Source of the DNA: an uncultured Cohaesibacter sp.
GTDB taxonomy: Bacteria > Pseudomonadota > Alphaproteobacteria > Rhizobiales > Cohaesibacteraceae
DNA: 64,000 bases
Direction of reading: 5' to 3'
Assembly (NCBI RefSeq): GCF_963667045.1
Contig: NZ_OY762934.1
Location: 682,001-746,000 of the forward strand
In this document: one piece after another, positions 44,245-53,615 of the stretch
Position numbering within the stretch: position 1 is the first letter of the stretch
Layout of the letters: every line of letters starts with the position of its first letter
Translations under genes and position numbers: made by a program
The notes under the pieces: generated by a model
The model's input: only the letters and a program-made list of their open reading frames with translations
Told to the model about the DNA's origin: nothing
The model's database searches: none

Positions 44245-45822
44245 ATGATGCCTTTCGAAGCAATTTGTATAAAAACAAAAAGGGCGTCAGGCATGACCGG
44301 TGTCTTCAACACTGATCGGTCAAAAGGGGATACACGGGAGGTGAACAGCGCTCGCGCAGCAAAAAGACGCGCGGTGTTGCGCACGGTTCATGACGTGCGC
44401 GAACAACTCAACAACAAGAATGGCTACCGTCCCTCCTTCCGCCATGAACTGATGCTGATGTATGCAGAGAACCGGATTTCTGCGGCCTTTGCCATTCCGA
44501 TCCTGTTTCTTATCTCCGCGGCAATTTCCACGCTCTGGACAACCCCCATCTATTCGCTCTTCTGGTTGATCGCGGCCATTTTCACCCATTCGGCAAAAAC
44601 CATTTTTGCCAAAAGCTTCGTGCACTATTCCGGCAATGACGTCGCGCTCAATGTCTGGCAGCGGCGTTTTCTGTTTCTGGAAGGCATTGACGGCATTGTT
44701 TGGGCAGCCATTCTTTTGCTGCCGACAGCAAAGGACGTTGGCTATCTGGAGGAATACCAGTTTGCCGTGATGCTGGTCGTCATTGCGATCACGACCATGC
44801 TGAGTTTCCCGATACCGGCGGCGGTGTGGGCGGGTTCCCTGCCCATTGCGGTGGTGATCAATCATTCCATTCTCATTCACTCGCGGCAGATCGACACGAC
44901 CCTGTCGCTGATGTCGATCGGGGCCATCGTCTTTTTCATCCTTCTGTCGAAGCGGCTTTACAGCTCCACTGTCGCCATGCTGAATTTCCGGCTGGAAAAG
45001 GACTATCTGATCACCGAGCTGGAACAGGCCAAGGCGGTCTCCGATGAGTCGCGTCGTCAAGCAGAGGAGGCCAATACGGCCAAGAGCCGCTTTCTGGCGA
45101 CCATGAGTCACGAGTTGCGCACGCCTCTCAACGCCATTCTCGGCTTTTCGGAAATGATGAAAAGCGAAGTCTTCGGGCCCTTGCCGAACGAGAAGTACAA
45201 GGAATATGCCAACGACATCCACGCTTCCGGGTCGCATCTGCTCAATCTCATCAACGAGATACTCGACCTGTCCCGCATCGAGGCTGGTCGTTACAAGCTC
45301 AATGAGGAAGCAGTAACATTGGCGCTGGTCGCTGAAGACTGCGAAAACCTGCTGAGGATCAGGGCCAAGGCCAAGGATATCTCCATCGTGCTGGATGCCG
45401 ATCAGACCTTGCCGAAACTGTGGGCGGATGAACGCGCCGTGCGGCAGGTCATCCTCAATCTGCTGACCAACGCCGTCAAATTCACGCCCAATGGCGGGGT
45501 CATCACGCTTACAGTCAAATCCACCGAGGATGGCGGTCAGATGGTTTCCGTCAAGGACACAGGGATCGGCATTCCTGAGCATGAAATCGCGACGGTTCTC
45601 AGCGCCTTCGGTCAAGGGTCGGCGGCCATTCAGAGCGCCGAGGAAGGCTCCGGGCTTGGGCTTTCCATCGTTCAGGCGCTGGTCACCATGCACGACGGCT
45701 CATTCGACCTCAAGTCGGAATTGCGCAAGGGCACGACCGTCACCGCCAAGTTCCCGCCAAGCCGTGTTATGGATGTCGTCCAGCCCAAGAAGCCGCGCAT
45801 CTTGCTCAAGAGAGCCGGATAG
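44245..45822 (+). CDS. Membrane sensor histidine kinase, PdhS/PleC/DivJ-like
   Basis: 525 residues. A short cytoplasmic head, about six membrane segments (residues 80-235) and a coiled-coil linker precede the kinase: H-box MSHELRTPLNAILGFSEMM, the family-typical YKEYANDIHASGSHLLNLINEILDLSRIEAG, N-box NLLTNAVKFTPNGG, G1 DTGIGIPEHE, G2 GSGLGLSIVQAL. This catalytic style is that of the PleC/DivJ/PdhS cell-cycle kinases of alphaproteobacteria. No response regulator is adjacent, so it is an orphan here. Start uncertain among 44245, 44248 and 44293. Confidence 0.9.
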   Translation: MMPFEAICIKTKRASGMTGVFNTDRSKGDTREVNSARAAKRRAVLRTVHDVREQLNNKNGYRPSFRHELMLMYAENRISAAFAIPILFLISAAISTLWTTPIYSLFWLIAAIFTHSAKTIFAKSFVHYSGNDVALNVWQRRFLFLEGIDGIVWAAILLLPTAKDVGYLEEYQFAVMLVVIAITTMLSFPIPAAVWAGSLPIAVVINHSILIHSRQIDTTLSLMSIGAIVFFILLSKRLYSSTVAMLNFRLEKDYLITELEQAKAVSDESRRQAEEANTAKSRFLATMSHELRTPLNAILGFSEMMKSEVFGPLPNEKYKEYANDIHASGSHLLNLINEILDLSRIEAGRYKLNEEAVTLALVAEDCENLLRIRAKAKDISIVLDADQTLPKLWADERAVRQVILNLLTNAVKFTPNGGVITLTVKSTEDGGQMVSVKDTGIGIPEHEIATVLSAFGQGSAAIQSAEEGSGLGLSIVQALVTMHDGSFDLKSELRKGTTVTAKFPPSRVMDVVQPKKPRILLKRAG

Positions 45823-45855
45823 GGCCACCCTTCCCGCGCATCGCAGATCTCATAC

Positions 45856-45888
45856 GGCTGGTCCCGGTGCTCCGCGACCAGCCTTTTT
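45856..45888 (+). terminator. Terminator after the histidine kinase gene
   Basis: Arms GGCTGGTC and GACCAGCC (45856-45863 and 45876-45883) with a GC-rich 12-base loop and TTTTT tail. It is 33 bases beyond the kinase stop and before the convergent transporter gene. Confidence 0.85.
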
Positions 45889-45903
45889 CACGCTCAACAA
45901 GTC

Positions 45904-46758
45904 TCAGGCCGAAGCCAGAATGGAGACGCCCGCCAGAATGACGCAGGACCATGTGAGCCTGCTCCTGAGGTTCCCCTCTCCCAGCACAAGGCTACCCAGC
46001 AATACCGTCAGCACGACGCTGACTTCGCGGATGGGGGCGATATAGGTCACCGGCGTGAAGGTCATGGCCACCAGCGCCAGAATGTAGGCAAGCGGGTTGA
46101 AGAGTGCGATGACAAAAAGCCCCGGCTTGTGCTTTCGCCAAATCTCGGCAACAGCCCCCTTTCGCCTCGCCGCGACGGGAGCCAGCAACAACATCCGACC
46201 GAATGAAGAGCTATAGTCAAGCAGCAGCGGCGGAAGAGCCAGAACCGAGACGGCATAGGCATCCCAGACCGTATAGCTGCCGATCAGGGTACCAGCGCCG
46301 ACACCGAACAACAGCGACGTGATTTGCTCGGCCGAGCGCACCTTGAGCCCGCCTGCCAGCATCATAACGCCAAAGATGATGACCAGAGCGCCAAGCCCAC
46401 CCTGAAGAGTGGCCTGTTCACCGAGCAGGGCGATTGCGAAGATGGTCGACAGCATGGGACCAGTCGCCCGCGCAGTCGGGTAGACCACGGACAGATCGCC
46501 GGTGCGATAGCCCTTTTGCAGCAGCAGAAAATAGCCCAGATGAATGATGCAACTGCCAACAATGAAACTGATCCCGACGAGATCGATTGCCTCCATGGTC
46601 AGGGCGAAATAGATCGCCAACGGGCTGTAGATGACTACGGTGATCAGGGAGAACAGCCAGACCAGTTCAGGTCCGGCGTTGATGCGTTTGACAAAGAAGT
46701 TCCAGGTGGCATGGCAAACGGCAGCGGCCAGAACGAGCATAAATCCGAGAAGTGACAT
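45904..46758 (-). CDS. EamA-family (DMT) transporter
   Basis: 284 residues with ten hydrophobic segments in two EamA repeats (ATWNFFVKRINAGPELVWLFSLITVV; VTYIAPIREVSVVLTVLLGSLVLGEG near the end). The second half includes FGRMLLLAPVAARRKGAVAEIWRKHK. Substrate unknown; the family includes exporters of amino acids and other metabolites. Stands alone; ATG at 46758. It is the second DMT protein in the window, and the two do not look like recent copies of each other. Confidence 0.88.
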   Translation of the reverse strand: MSLLGFMLVLAAAVCHATWNFFVKRINAGPELVWLFSLITVVIYSPLAIYFALTMEAIDLVGISFIVGSCIIHLGYFLLLQKGYRTGDLSVVYPTARATGPMLSTIFAIALLGEQATLQGGLGALVIIFGVMMLAGGLKVRSAEQITSLLFGVGAGTLIGSYTVWDAYAVSVLALPPLLLDYSSSFGRMLLLAPVAARRKGAVAEIWRKHKPGLFVIALFNPLAYILALVAMTFTPVTYIAPIREVSVVLTVLLGSLVLGEGNLRSRLTWSCVILAGVSILASA

Positions 46759-47076
46759 TGGATACCTTTAAACGATTGGTTGGGACACACGAGTTACGTG
46801 CCTTGTCCATCCCCCCTAGATTTTTCGTCTTTCAGGTGTCTGCCCACTCGGGCTCATAGCAGCGCTCGGTCCAGACCTGCACAAGCAGCGGAACCCTAGC
46901 TGAACATGGATAAGCCATTGAAAGCTATCAGCCTGCCTCAATTCTGTAAATATCGGGCTGCGACGAAATGCACAGGATGGCCCAAAATGGGCATTCACGG
47001 GCAAAAAAGGCAAAGCCGGCATGAAGCCGGCTTTGCCTTGATTTGTTCATCTGATGGCGATACCGGACAGAGCGGC
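46759..47076. other. Intergenic region before the cobalamin cluster
   Basis: About 318 bases with no supported gene. It holds the promoter of the DMT gene at its left end and the cobT terminator at its right end (47003-47037). No riboswitch-like conserved box is visible to me. Confidence 0.55.
47003..47037 (-). terminator. Terminator after cobT
   Basis: Perfect 12-bp arms GGCAAAGCCGGC and GCCGGCTTTGCC (47009-47020 and 47026-47037), five-base loop, and an A6 run at 47003-47008 that reads as T6 on the minus strand. Confidence 0.92.
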
Positions 47077-48089
47077 TCAGAGCCCGACATCGGCGAAAGT
47101 TGCCATGCCGTTGTGCATCTGGCAGGCGGCCTTGGCAAGCCCAGCCACAACGGCTGCACCAGTGCCCTCGCCGAGACGGAAACCAAGGTCGACGATCGCG
47201 GTCTTGCCCATTGCATCGAGTGCGCGACGGTGTGCGCCTTCGGCAGAGCAATGAGAGAAAATGCAATGGTCAAGGGTGCGCGGATCGAGCTTGTGCAGCA
47301 CGGCTACGGCCGCTGTGGTGTTGAAACCATCAACGATCACCGGCACATTGTTGATGCGGGCAGCGAGCACAGCGCCGCACATGGCAGCAAATTCACGCCC
47401 ACCAAGGCGTGCCAGCACTTCCAGAGGCTTGTCCAGATAGTCCTTATGGGTGTCGAGTGCCTTGTTGACGAGATCAATCTTGAGCTGCACTCCTTGTCGT
47501 CAACCCCTGAACCGCGACCGCACCAGTCCTCAGCGGTGCCGCCAAACAGGGCACAGAAAAGAGCAGCGGAAATCGTCGTGTTGCCGATGCCCATTTCACC
47601 AAGGCAGAGCAGATCGGTTCCGCCTGCGATGGCTTCCATGCCGTAAGCCATGGTGGCCACACAGTCTTTCTCGGACATGGCAGGTTCAACCGTGATGTCA
47701 CCGGTCGGGTGTTCGATTGCCAGATCGAAAACCTTCAGCCCCAGATCGAAGGCCGTGCAGAGCTGGTTGATGGCAGCCCCGCCCTGAGAGAAGTTGTCAA
47801 CCATGATCTGGTTCAGCTCACTGGGGAACGCCGAAACGCCGTGTTTTGCAATGCCGTGCTGGCAGGCGAAAACAGCAACCAGCGGACGCAGGATCTGCGG
47901 CTTTTCATTGTGCTGCCAGACAGCGACCCATTCGGCCAGTTCTTCAAGCTTGCCGAGCGATCCGGCAGGTTTGGTCAACTGAGCGTCACGGGCACGCACC
48001 TTGGCGCGCAGCTCCTCATCGGCAGCCGGCATCTTTTCCAGCAACGCAAGGATATCGTCAAAAGGAAGGGCGGAAGAAGTAGAAATCAT
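47077..48089 (-). pseudogene. cobT: cobT (nicotinate-nucleotide--dimethylbenzimidazole phosphoribosyltransferase), split by a frameshift
   Basis: CobT joins nicotinate mononucleotide and dimethylbenzimidazole to make alpha-ribazole phosphate. Two frames together give the whole protein: residues 1-202 (KPAGSLGKLEELAEWVAVWQ; CLGEMGIGNTTISAAL) up to GRGSGVDDKE near 47491, and then, one frame over, VQLKIDLVNKALDTHKDYLDKP...GFRLGEGTGAAV with the catalytic Glu. Total span is 1013 bases, one short of 338 codons. The shift is at about 47490-47497, around GACGACAAGGAGTG, and fits a single-base deletion. It is either a real lesion or an assembly error; the rest of the frame is intact, so a recent or artefactual event is likely. 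A Rho-independent terminator follows. Confidence 0.85.
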
Positions 48090-48348
48090 TTTGGACTACC
48101 TTCATTTCTCTGTCTGGACTGCAGCCGCCCAGCATCGGCAATGCTGCAGAAATCTTGCCAATCCGAATTCACAGCCGCTACAGCGATGAAGTTCACAGCG
48201 GGCTCAGCTGAATGGCACACAGCCGTGAAAAGCACTTGCCTTGCCTTGCCGAATTTGCTCATTTCAGATCAATCTCGCAACGAGATATACTGAGCGTCCC
48301 GACACTGAGCAATACGCAATTGCCACCAAAGCTCCCCAGGGGGATCAA

Positions 48349-49212
48349 ATGTCCGAAATGTCCACGCCAAATGGAAAGCCGTCTCCAATCAAACAGGTCA
48401 TCAGATATCTGTTGTTGTGGCGGCAGGACATACTGGATTCTCTGGCTTTCTTTACACGTCTACCGGTCCCGACCTTTCTTGGCAAGGCCAGTCAGGATCT
48501 GCCCAAGATGCGTCGCACCTCACGGGCGATGCCGATCATCGGCTTGATTCTCTCCTTTCTGGCCCTTATTCCGGCAACCCTTTTTGACGCCCTTGCCTGG
48601 ACGGCACCTTTGCCGTCATTCCTGCTGGCGTGCATGACCATCGTCACCATGTCGATTGTTACCGGTGGGCTGCACGAAGATGGCCTTGCCGACGTGGCGG
48701 ATGGCTTCTGGGGTGGGCACACCATCGCCCGCAAACTGGAAATCATGAAGGACAGTCGTCTCGGTAGCTATGGCGCAACGGCGCTTTGCATGTCGCTGCT
48801 GATGCGGATCAGCATCGTTTACTACCTGTTCGAGAATTATGGCGTCACCAAAGGCGGGATCGCCTATCTGGCTGCCGGGGCTGTCTCCCGCGTTCCGCTG
48901 ATGCATGTCTGGCACACCCTTCCGGCTGCACGATTGAGCGGGCTTTCCGCCAGCCTCGGGCGGCCCTCCACCACCTCCTACACCATCGCCATTGCGTTGG
49001 GCGGTCTTGCCACCGCGCTGATGGTCGTCCCCGCATTCGGGCTGGCCGCCGGGGTTTCGTCTTTCGTGATGATTATTCTGGCGAGTCTGATGATGGCAAG
49101 GCTGGCCAATCATCATATCAAGGGTCAGACTGGCGATGTCCTCGGCGCTTCACAACAGGTCGGGGAGATCTTTTTCGGCATCGGCCTGCTTCTGTTTGCG
49201 TCGGTCGGATAA
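48349..49212 (+). CDS. cobS: Adenosylcobinamide-GDP ribazoletransferase (cobalamin synthase)
   Basis: 287 residues. Family blocks: FFTRLPVPTF near the N-terminus, GGLHEDGLADVADGFWGG (catalytic acidic motif) near residue 105 and SRLGSYG after it. Six or seven membrane segments. The enzyme joins adenosylcobinamide-GDP and alpha-ribazole in the inner membrane, the last assembly step of cobalamin. GGGGGA six bases upstream supports the ATG at 48349. Divergent from cobT. Confidence 0.93.
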   Translation: MSEMSTPNGKPSPIKQVIRYLLLWRQDILDSLAFFTRLPVPTFLGKASQDLPKMRRTSRAMPIIGLILSFLALIPATLFDALAWTAPLPSFLLACMTIVTMSIVTGGLHEDGLADVADGFWGGHTIARKLEIMKDSRLGSYGATALCMSLLMRISIVYYLFENYGVTKGGIAYLAAGAVSRVPLMHVWHTLPAARLSGLSASLGRPSTTSYTIAIALGGLATALMVVPAFGLAAGVSSFVMIILASLMMARLANHHIKGQTGDVLGASQQVGEIFFGIGLLLFASVG

Positions 49213-49372
49213 GGCTGCGCCCCAATCCTGCATCGCCTTGCCGCCACTCCCTCTCAGTCACCCCTGTTCACCCTTCCTGTATAGGGTCGTTTCATGTCAA
49301 TTTTGTCATCCATGGATTTGACATAATGTATACCCTATATGAAAGGCAGCCTGATCAAACGGGAGAGGTGCC

Positions 49373-50059
49373 ATGCTCTATGTCTTGCTAGGAATTGTCG
49401 TCACTTCGGTTGTCGTGCTGATGGTCAACCATCAGTCGGGTGAACTGTTTGGCTATCCGATCGAGGCTGTGGGCAGTGTGGCCCTGCTCTCCACGCTGCT
49501 ACTGTTTCTGCTCTCCCAACGCGGCCGCGGACGCCGGTCTGCCCCGTTGCAGTCTCTCAAATATTTCCTTGTCTGGGCAGGCATCGGCTTTGTCATCGTG
49601 CTTGGCTACAGCTTCAAGGATACCGGCCGGATGCTGCTCGAGCGGGTGGCCGGTGAACTCATGCCGGGCGCGGCGGTTGTCACCAACAGCGGCGAAGTCT
49701 TTTTCCGGCGTGCAGCGGATGGGCATTTTCAGGTGAGGGCTGACATCGACGGCACCACTGTGCCGATGTTGCTGGACAGTGGCGCGAGCGCTGTGGTTCT
49801 GACCCGTTCCGACGCAGAAGCCATAGGCATCGACACTTCAAACCTGGCCTATCTGTCGCCAGTCAACACCGCCAACGGGCAGGCCTTCACGGCCCCCATC
49901 ACGCTCTCTCGCATTTCGGTTGGCGGAATCGAGGCCCGCAATGTCAGCGCCATGGTGGCGCAGGAAGGTGCTCTGAAAGAGAGCCTTCTGGGCATGACTT
50001 ATCTGAACCGGCTTGGCAGTTGGTCAGTAGCAGGCGATCGCCTGACGCTGACACCATGA
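49373..50059 (+). CDS. Membrane-anchored retropepsin-like aspartic protease (TIGR02281-like)
   Basis: 228 residues. Two or three membrane segments occupy residues 1-70; a periplasmic aspartic protease domain follows with DSGASAVVLTRSDAEAIG (catalytic Asp) and SLLGMTYLNRLGSW near the end. Only one catalytic Asp is present per chain, so it must act as a dimer, as in retroviral proteases. The family is common in alphaproteobacteria; natural targets are unknown. The ATG has GGGAGAGG upstream. Not functionally linked to the cobalamin genes around it. Confidence 0.88.
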   Translation: MLYVLLGIVVTSVVVLMVNHQSGELFGYPIEAVGSVALLSTLLLFLLSQRGRGRRSAPLQSLKYFLVWAGIGFVIVLGYSFKDTGRMLLERVAGELMPGAAVVTNSGEVFFRRAADGHFQVRADIDGTTVPMLLDSGASAVVLTRSDAEAIGIDTSNLAYLSPVNTANGQAFTAPITLSRISVGGIEARNVSAMVAQEGALKESLLGMTYLNRLGSWSVAGDRLTLTP

Positions 50060-50107
50060 CTGCGGCGCCCTAACGGCTCCGCCAAAGACAAAATCAGCTC
50101 GGAAGCG

Positions 50108-51085
50108 TTACCGCAACGCAGCAAGGGCTTCATGCACCAGAGCCGAGCTTGTATCCGGCTTGACGGCTTCCACGGTCAGGATCTGACGCCAGCGCTTGGC
50201 CCCCGGGCGCCCCTGAAACAGGCCAATCATATGCCGCGTCACCTGACTGACACGCCCTCCCCGCGCCACATGGGCATCGATATACGGGACCATGGCCTCG
50301 GCGGCAGCAAACGGATCAACCGGCTCCCCAAGCCCGAAGACCTGCGTGTCGACACTGGCAAGCAAAGCCGGGGTCTGATAGGCAGCGCGTCCCAGCATCA
50401 CCCCATCAACATGCTGGAGATGGTCAAGGCTCTCCTCAATGGTCTTGATGCCGCCATTGATGGCGATGTGGACATTGGGCAAGCGCTGTTTCAGACGATA
50501 GACCCGGTCATAGTTGAGCGGCGGAATGTCCCTGTTTTCCTTCGGGCTCAATCCCTGCAACCAGGCCTTGCGTGCATGAACGGTGAGCCCGTCGCATCCC
50601 GCCGCCAGCACCTGATCGACCAGAAGGTCCAGCGCTTCCTCTTCATTCTGCTCGTCGATGCCGATCCGGCATTTGACCGTGATCGGCACGTCGGTCACCT
50701 TCTTCATGGCCTCGACACAGCGGGCAACAAGGTCCGGTTCAGCCATGAGGCAAGCCCCGAAGCGGCCGGACTGCACCCGATCAGACGGGCAGCCAACATT
50801 GAGATTGATCTCGTCATAGCCATAGTCGGAGCATATGCGCGTTGCCTCCGCCAGATCAGCCGGGTCTGACCCGCCCAGCTGCTGCGCAACCGGATGCTCA
50901 TCGGCATTGAACCCAAGCAGATGATCGCGATCGCCATGAATGACCGCCTGAGCCGTCACCATCTCCGTATAGAGCAACGCCTTCTTCGAGAGCAGCCGAT
51001 GGAAATATCGACAATGCCGATCCGTCCACTCCATCATGGGCGCAACAGAGAACACCCTAGTCATTGATTTATATTGTTCTTTCAT
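50108..51085 (-). CDS. dusA: tRNA-dihydrouridine synthase A (U20/U20a)
   Basis: 325 residues from ATG 51085 (GGAA five bases upstream). TIM-barrel flavoenzyme signatures: VAPMMEWTDRHCRYFHRLLS at the start, DEINLNVGCPSDRVQSGRFGACLM with the catalytic Cys, CRIGIDEQNEE, and the C-terminal RNA-binding tail (HVARGGRVSQVTRHMIGLFQGRPGAKRWRQIL). It reduces uridine 20/20a in the tRNA D-loop. An ATG at 51064 lacks a ribosome site. Lies between cobS and cobQ but is on its own. Confidence 0.93.
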   Translation of the reverse strand: MKEQYKSMTRVFSVAPMMEWTDRHCRYFHRLLSKKALLYTEMVTAQAVIHGDRDHLLGFNADEHPVAQQLGGSDPADLAEATRICSDYGYDEINLNVGCPSDRVQSGRFGACLMAEPDLVARCVEAMKKVTDVPITVKCRIGIDEQNEEEALDLLVDQVLAAGCDGLTVHARKAWLQGLSPKENRDIPPLNYDRVYRLKQRLPNVHIAINGGIKTIEESLDHLQHVDGVMLGRAAYQTPALLASVDTQVFGLGEPVDPFAAAEAMVPYIDAHVARGGRVSQVTRHMIGLFQGRPGAKRWRQILTVEAVKPDTSSALVHEALAALR

Positions 51086-51228
51086 ATTTTCCAATGACTT
51101 GCCGCGCCTTTCATGTTGTGTGCGGTTAGAGGGAATTTCTGTTTCATTGGCAACGTTTCCGCCGACCCGGCGATGGGGTCTGACGTGTTTCCAATATTCA
51201 ATTCGCAGACGGTCATAAAGGGCCAAAG

Positions 51229-51267
51229 AAAAAAAGTCTACAGCAACAATCAGCATTGTTGCTGTAG
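51229..51267 (-). terminator. Terminator at the end of the cbiD-cobK-cobQ operon
   Basis: Perfect 13-bp arms CTACAGCAACAAT and ATTGTTGCTGTAG (51238-51250 and 51255-51267) with CAGC loop; A run at 51229-51235 gives a T run on the minus strand. It is 55 bases after cobQ. Confidence 0.92.
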
Positions 51268-51321
51268 GCCTTGTTCCCCGATGCCGTGTCGCATCTTGTG
51301 CCCTGCTGGCAAAGCCGGTTG

Positions 51322-52791
51322 TCAGACGCCTTTGCTCGCCACCCGGATCAGCCCTTCAACGTCCATATGCTCGGCGAAATGATCTGCCAGTGCGTCAAGG
51401 GTCCGTTCAACCCCTTGCTGGTAGCTATGACCGGAAGCCTTGTGGCCGAGCGAGCCAAGAAAGGCCGACCGGAACCCGTCGTCATTGAAAAGCCCGTGGA
51501 TGTAGCTACCCATGATCCGGCCATCCGGAGAGGTGGCCCCCTCCTCCTTGCCTTCGATCATGAAAATTGGCCGGGTCCGGTCGCGGCCATCGCTGCACCC
51601 GACATGGATCTCATAGCCATGCATCGGCGCACCACTTGCGATATGCGCACCGGAAACCTGAACCGTCCGCTTTTCGCCCGCCATGACGGTTTCAATATCG
51701 AGCAGCCCCAACCCTTCGCAGATTGCGCCCTTCTCGGTCTCGACCCCTTCCGGGTCCATAATGCGCTTGCCCAGCATCTGGTAGCCACCACATAGCCCGA
51801 GCACAGATCCACCGCGCCTTGCAATAGCCTTGATGTCGATGTCCCAACCCTCGCTCTGCATGGCCAGCAGGTCACCGATGGTCGATTTCGATCCGGGCAG
51901 GATGACCAGATCGCTATCGAGCGGGATTGTCTCTCCGCGCTTGACCATGGTGAGCGCAATGCCGGGTTCTGATTTGAGGGCATCAAGATCGTCGAAATTG
52001 GCAATACGCGGCAAGACAGGTACCGCGATCTTCAAAGCCGTGTCAGACCGATTGGTGGGCCCTTCGCGCCCCAGATCCTCGCTATCCTCGGCAGGCAGGC
52101 GCACGGCATTGTCAAACCACGGCAGAATGCCGAAGTCCGGCCAACCGGTCTGCTTGGTGATGATGTCGAGGCCCGAGGTGAAGAGCGAGGCATCGCCACG
52201 GAACTTGTTGATCACATAGCCCTTGATGAGCACGCGGTCAGAGGCGGAAAGCATCTGCTGGGTGCCAACGAGGGAAGCGATGACGCCGCCCCGGTCGATG
52301 TCGCCAATCAGGATCACCGGCAGCCTTGCCGCTTCGGCGAACCCCATGTTGGCAATGTCGCCCTTGCGCAGATTGACCTCGGAGGCGCTGCCTGCGCCCT
52401 CCACCACAACAAAATCGGCGCTATCGCTGAGGATGCGATAGGATTCCATGACCGACTGCAACAGGGAATGCTTGCTCTGGCTGTAGTTGCGGGCCTGCAT
52501 CTGGCCGACCACCTTGCCCTGCACCACCACCTGACTGCCAACATTGCTCTGTGGCTTGAGCAGCACCGGGTTCATGTGCACACTCGGTTCCAGCCCACAG
52601 GCCAGCGCCTGCAAAGCCTGTGCCCGGCCGATCTCGCCGCCCTCCGCCGTCACGGCCGCGTTGTTGGACATGTTCTGCGGTTTGAACGGGGCCACCTTGT
52701 AGCCCTGCCGTTTGAGATAGCGACAGAAGCCTGCGACCAACATCGATTTTCCGACGTTGGACCCGGTTCCCTGAAACATGATGGCTGGCAT
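51322..52791 (-). CDS. cobQ: Cobyric acid synthase
   Basis: 489 residues. N-terminal synthetase P-loop GTGSNVGKSMLVAGFCRYL, FKPQNMSNNA and the C-terminal class I amidotransferase with VLGLCGGYQMLG (nucleophile Cys) and SYIHGLF (His, Glu region). It amidates the b, d, e and g carboxyls of adenosylcobyrinate diamide using glutamine and ATP. The start is 38 bases after the cobK stop; third gene of the cbiD-cobK-cobQ operon. Confidence 0.95.
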   Translation of the reverse strand: MPAIMFQGTGSNVGKSMLVAGFCRYLKRQGYKVAPFKPQNMSNNAAVTAEGGEIGRAQALQALACGLEPSVHMNPVLLKPQSNVGSQVVVQGKVVGQMQARNYSQSKHSLLQSVMESYRILSDSADFVVVEGAGSASEVNLRKGDIANMGFAEAARLPVILIGDIDRGGVIASLVGTQQMLSASDRVLIKGYVINKFRGDASLFTSGLDIITKQTGWPDFGILPWFDNAVRLPAEDSEDLGREGPTNRSDTALKIAVPVLPRIANFDDLDALKSEPGIALTMVKRGETIPLDSDLVILPGSKSTIGDLLAMQSEGWDIDIKAIARRGGSVLGLCGGYQMLGKRIMDPEGVETEKGAICEGLGLLDIETVMAGEKRTVQVSGAHIASGAPMHGYEIHVGCSDGRDRTRPIFMIEGKEEGATSPDGRIMGSYIHGLFNDDGFRSAFLGSLGHKASGHSYQQGVERTLDALADHFAEHMDVEGLIRVASKGV

Positions 52792-52829
52792 TGGGGGCTT
52801 CCTGAAAATATGTTTGGACGGGCGGCGGG

Positions 52830-53615
52830 TCAGTGCGCTTCCGGTGCGTGGTCGATCCAGGCCAGAACGGCTTCAAGCTCGCTGAATTCCGGACAATCGG
52901 GAAGCGGCGGGCGCTTGACCATAATGACAGGAATATGCAGCTCCCGTGCGGCGAGGATCTTGTAGGATGCCTTGCCGGAGCCGGAGTTCTTGGTCACCAG
53001 ATAGTCGATGCCATATTCCTGAAACAGGGTCATTTCCTCTTCCATAGACCGTCCTGGCATGCCCTGAATGAAGGTTGCGGAGTGGAACAGATGCTCTTCG
53101 GCCTCGGCAATGGAGCGGATCACGAACCTGCAGTCCTTGCGGCTCGCAAAGGGCGCGATGGATTGACGGCCGACGGAAAGGAAGGCGGTCACGCCCGAAG
53201 GCAATGCAGCGGCGGCATCGGAAAGCCGGTCTACGACCGTCCAGCTATCATCTGCGGTTTCGGTCCATTCGTGCCGAACATAGCGAGCCAGCGGAACGGC
53301 GCCCGCTTTCGACGCTTCGATGGCGTTTTGTGAAATGACTGTTGCATAGGGGTGGGTCGCATCGATCAGCAAATCGATGTCATGCTCTTCCATATAGTGC
53401 CGCAAACCTTCGGGGCCACCAAAGCCACCCATGCGAAACTGGAAATGGTCGCTGTCAAACCCCATACGACTGCGCAGCACTTCCTCGGCCTTGCTGCCGA
53501 GCACACCGGCCAGCGAATAGGTAACGTCATGCTCCGTCGACTTGATCAGGGTTTCCAGCAACTCTCTGGCTTCGGCTGTGCCACCCAGAAGGAGAATATG
53601 GCGCGGTTTCGTCAT
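52830..53615 (-). CDS. cobK: Precorrin-6A reductase (CobK/CbiJ)
   Basis: 261 residues. The N-terminal ILLLGGTAEARELLETL and the central IDLLIDATHPYATVISQNA blocks, plus GSGKASYKILAARELHIPVIMVKRPP near the end, are CobK/CbiJ features. It reduces the corrin intermediate precorrin-6A (or its cobalt form) with NADPH. The start ATG overlaps the cbiD stop (ATGA), so translation is coupled. An N-terminal extension in the same frame is not conserved. Confidence 0.92.
   Translation of the reverse strand: MTKPRHILLLGGTAEARELLETLIKSTEHDVTYSLAGVLGSKAEEVLRSRMGFDSDHFQFRMGGFGGPEGLRHYMEEHDIDLLIDATHPYATVISQNAIEASKAGAVPLARYVRHEWTETADDSWTVVDRLSDAAAALPSGVTAFLSVGRQSIAPFASRKDCRFVIRSIAEAEEHLFHSATFIQGMPGRSMEEEMTLFQEYGIDYLVTKNSGSGKASYKILAARELHIPVIMVKRPPLPDCPEFSELEAVLAWIDHAPEAH

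Noticed and set aside
48090-48348. Riboswitch in the cobT/cobS divergent region
   Set aside because: No conserved cobalamin box is recognisable; the region only shows short A+T-rich promoter-like stretches.
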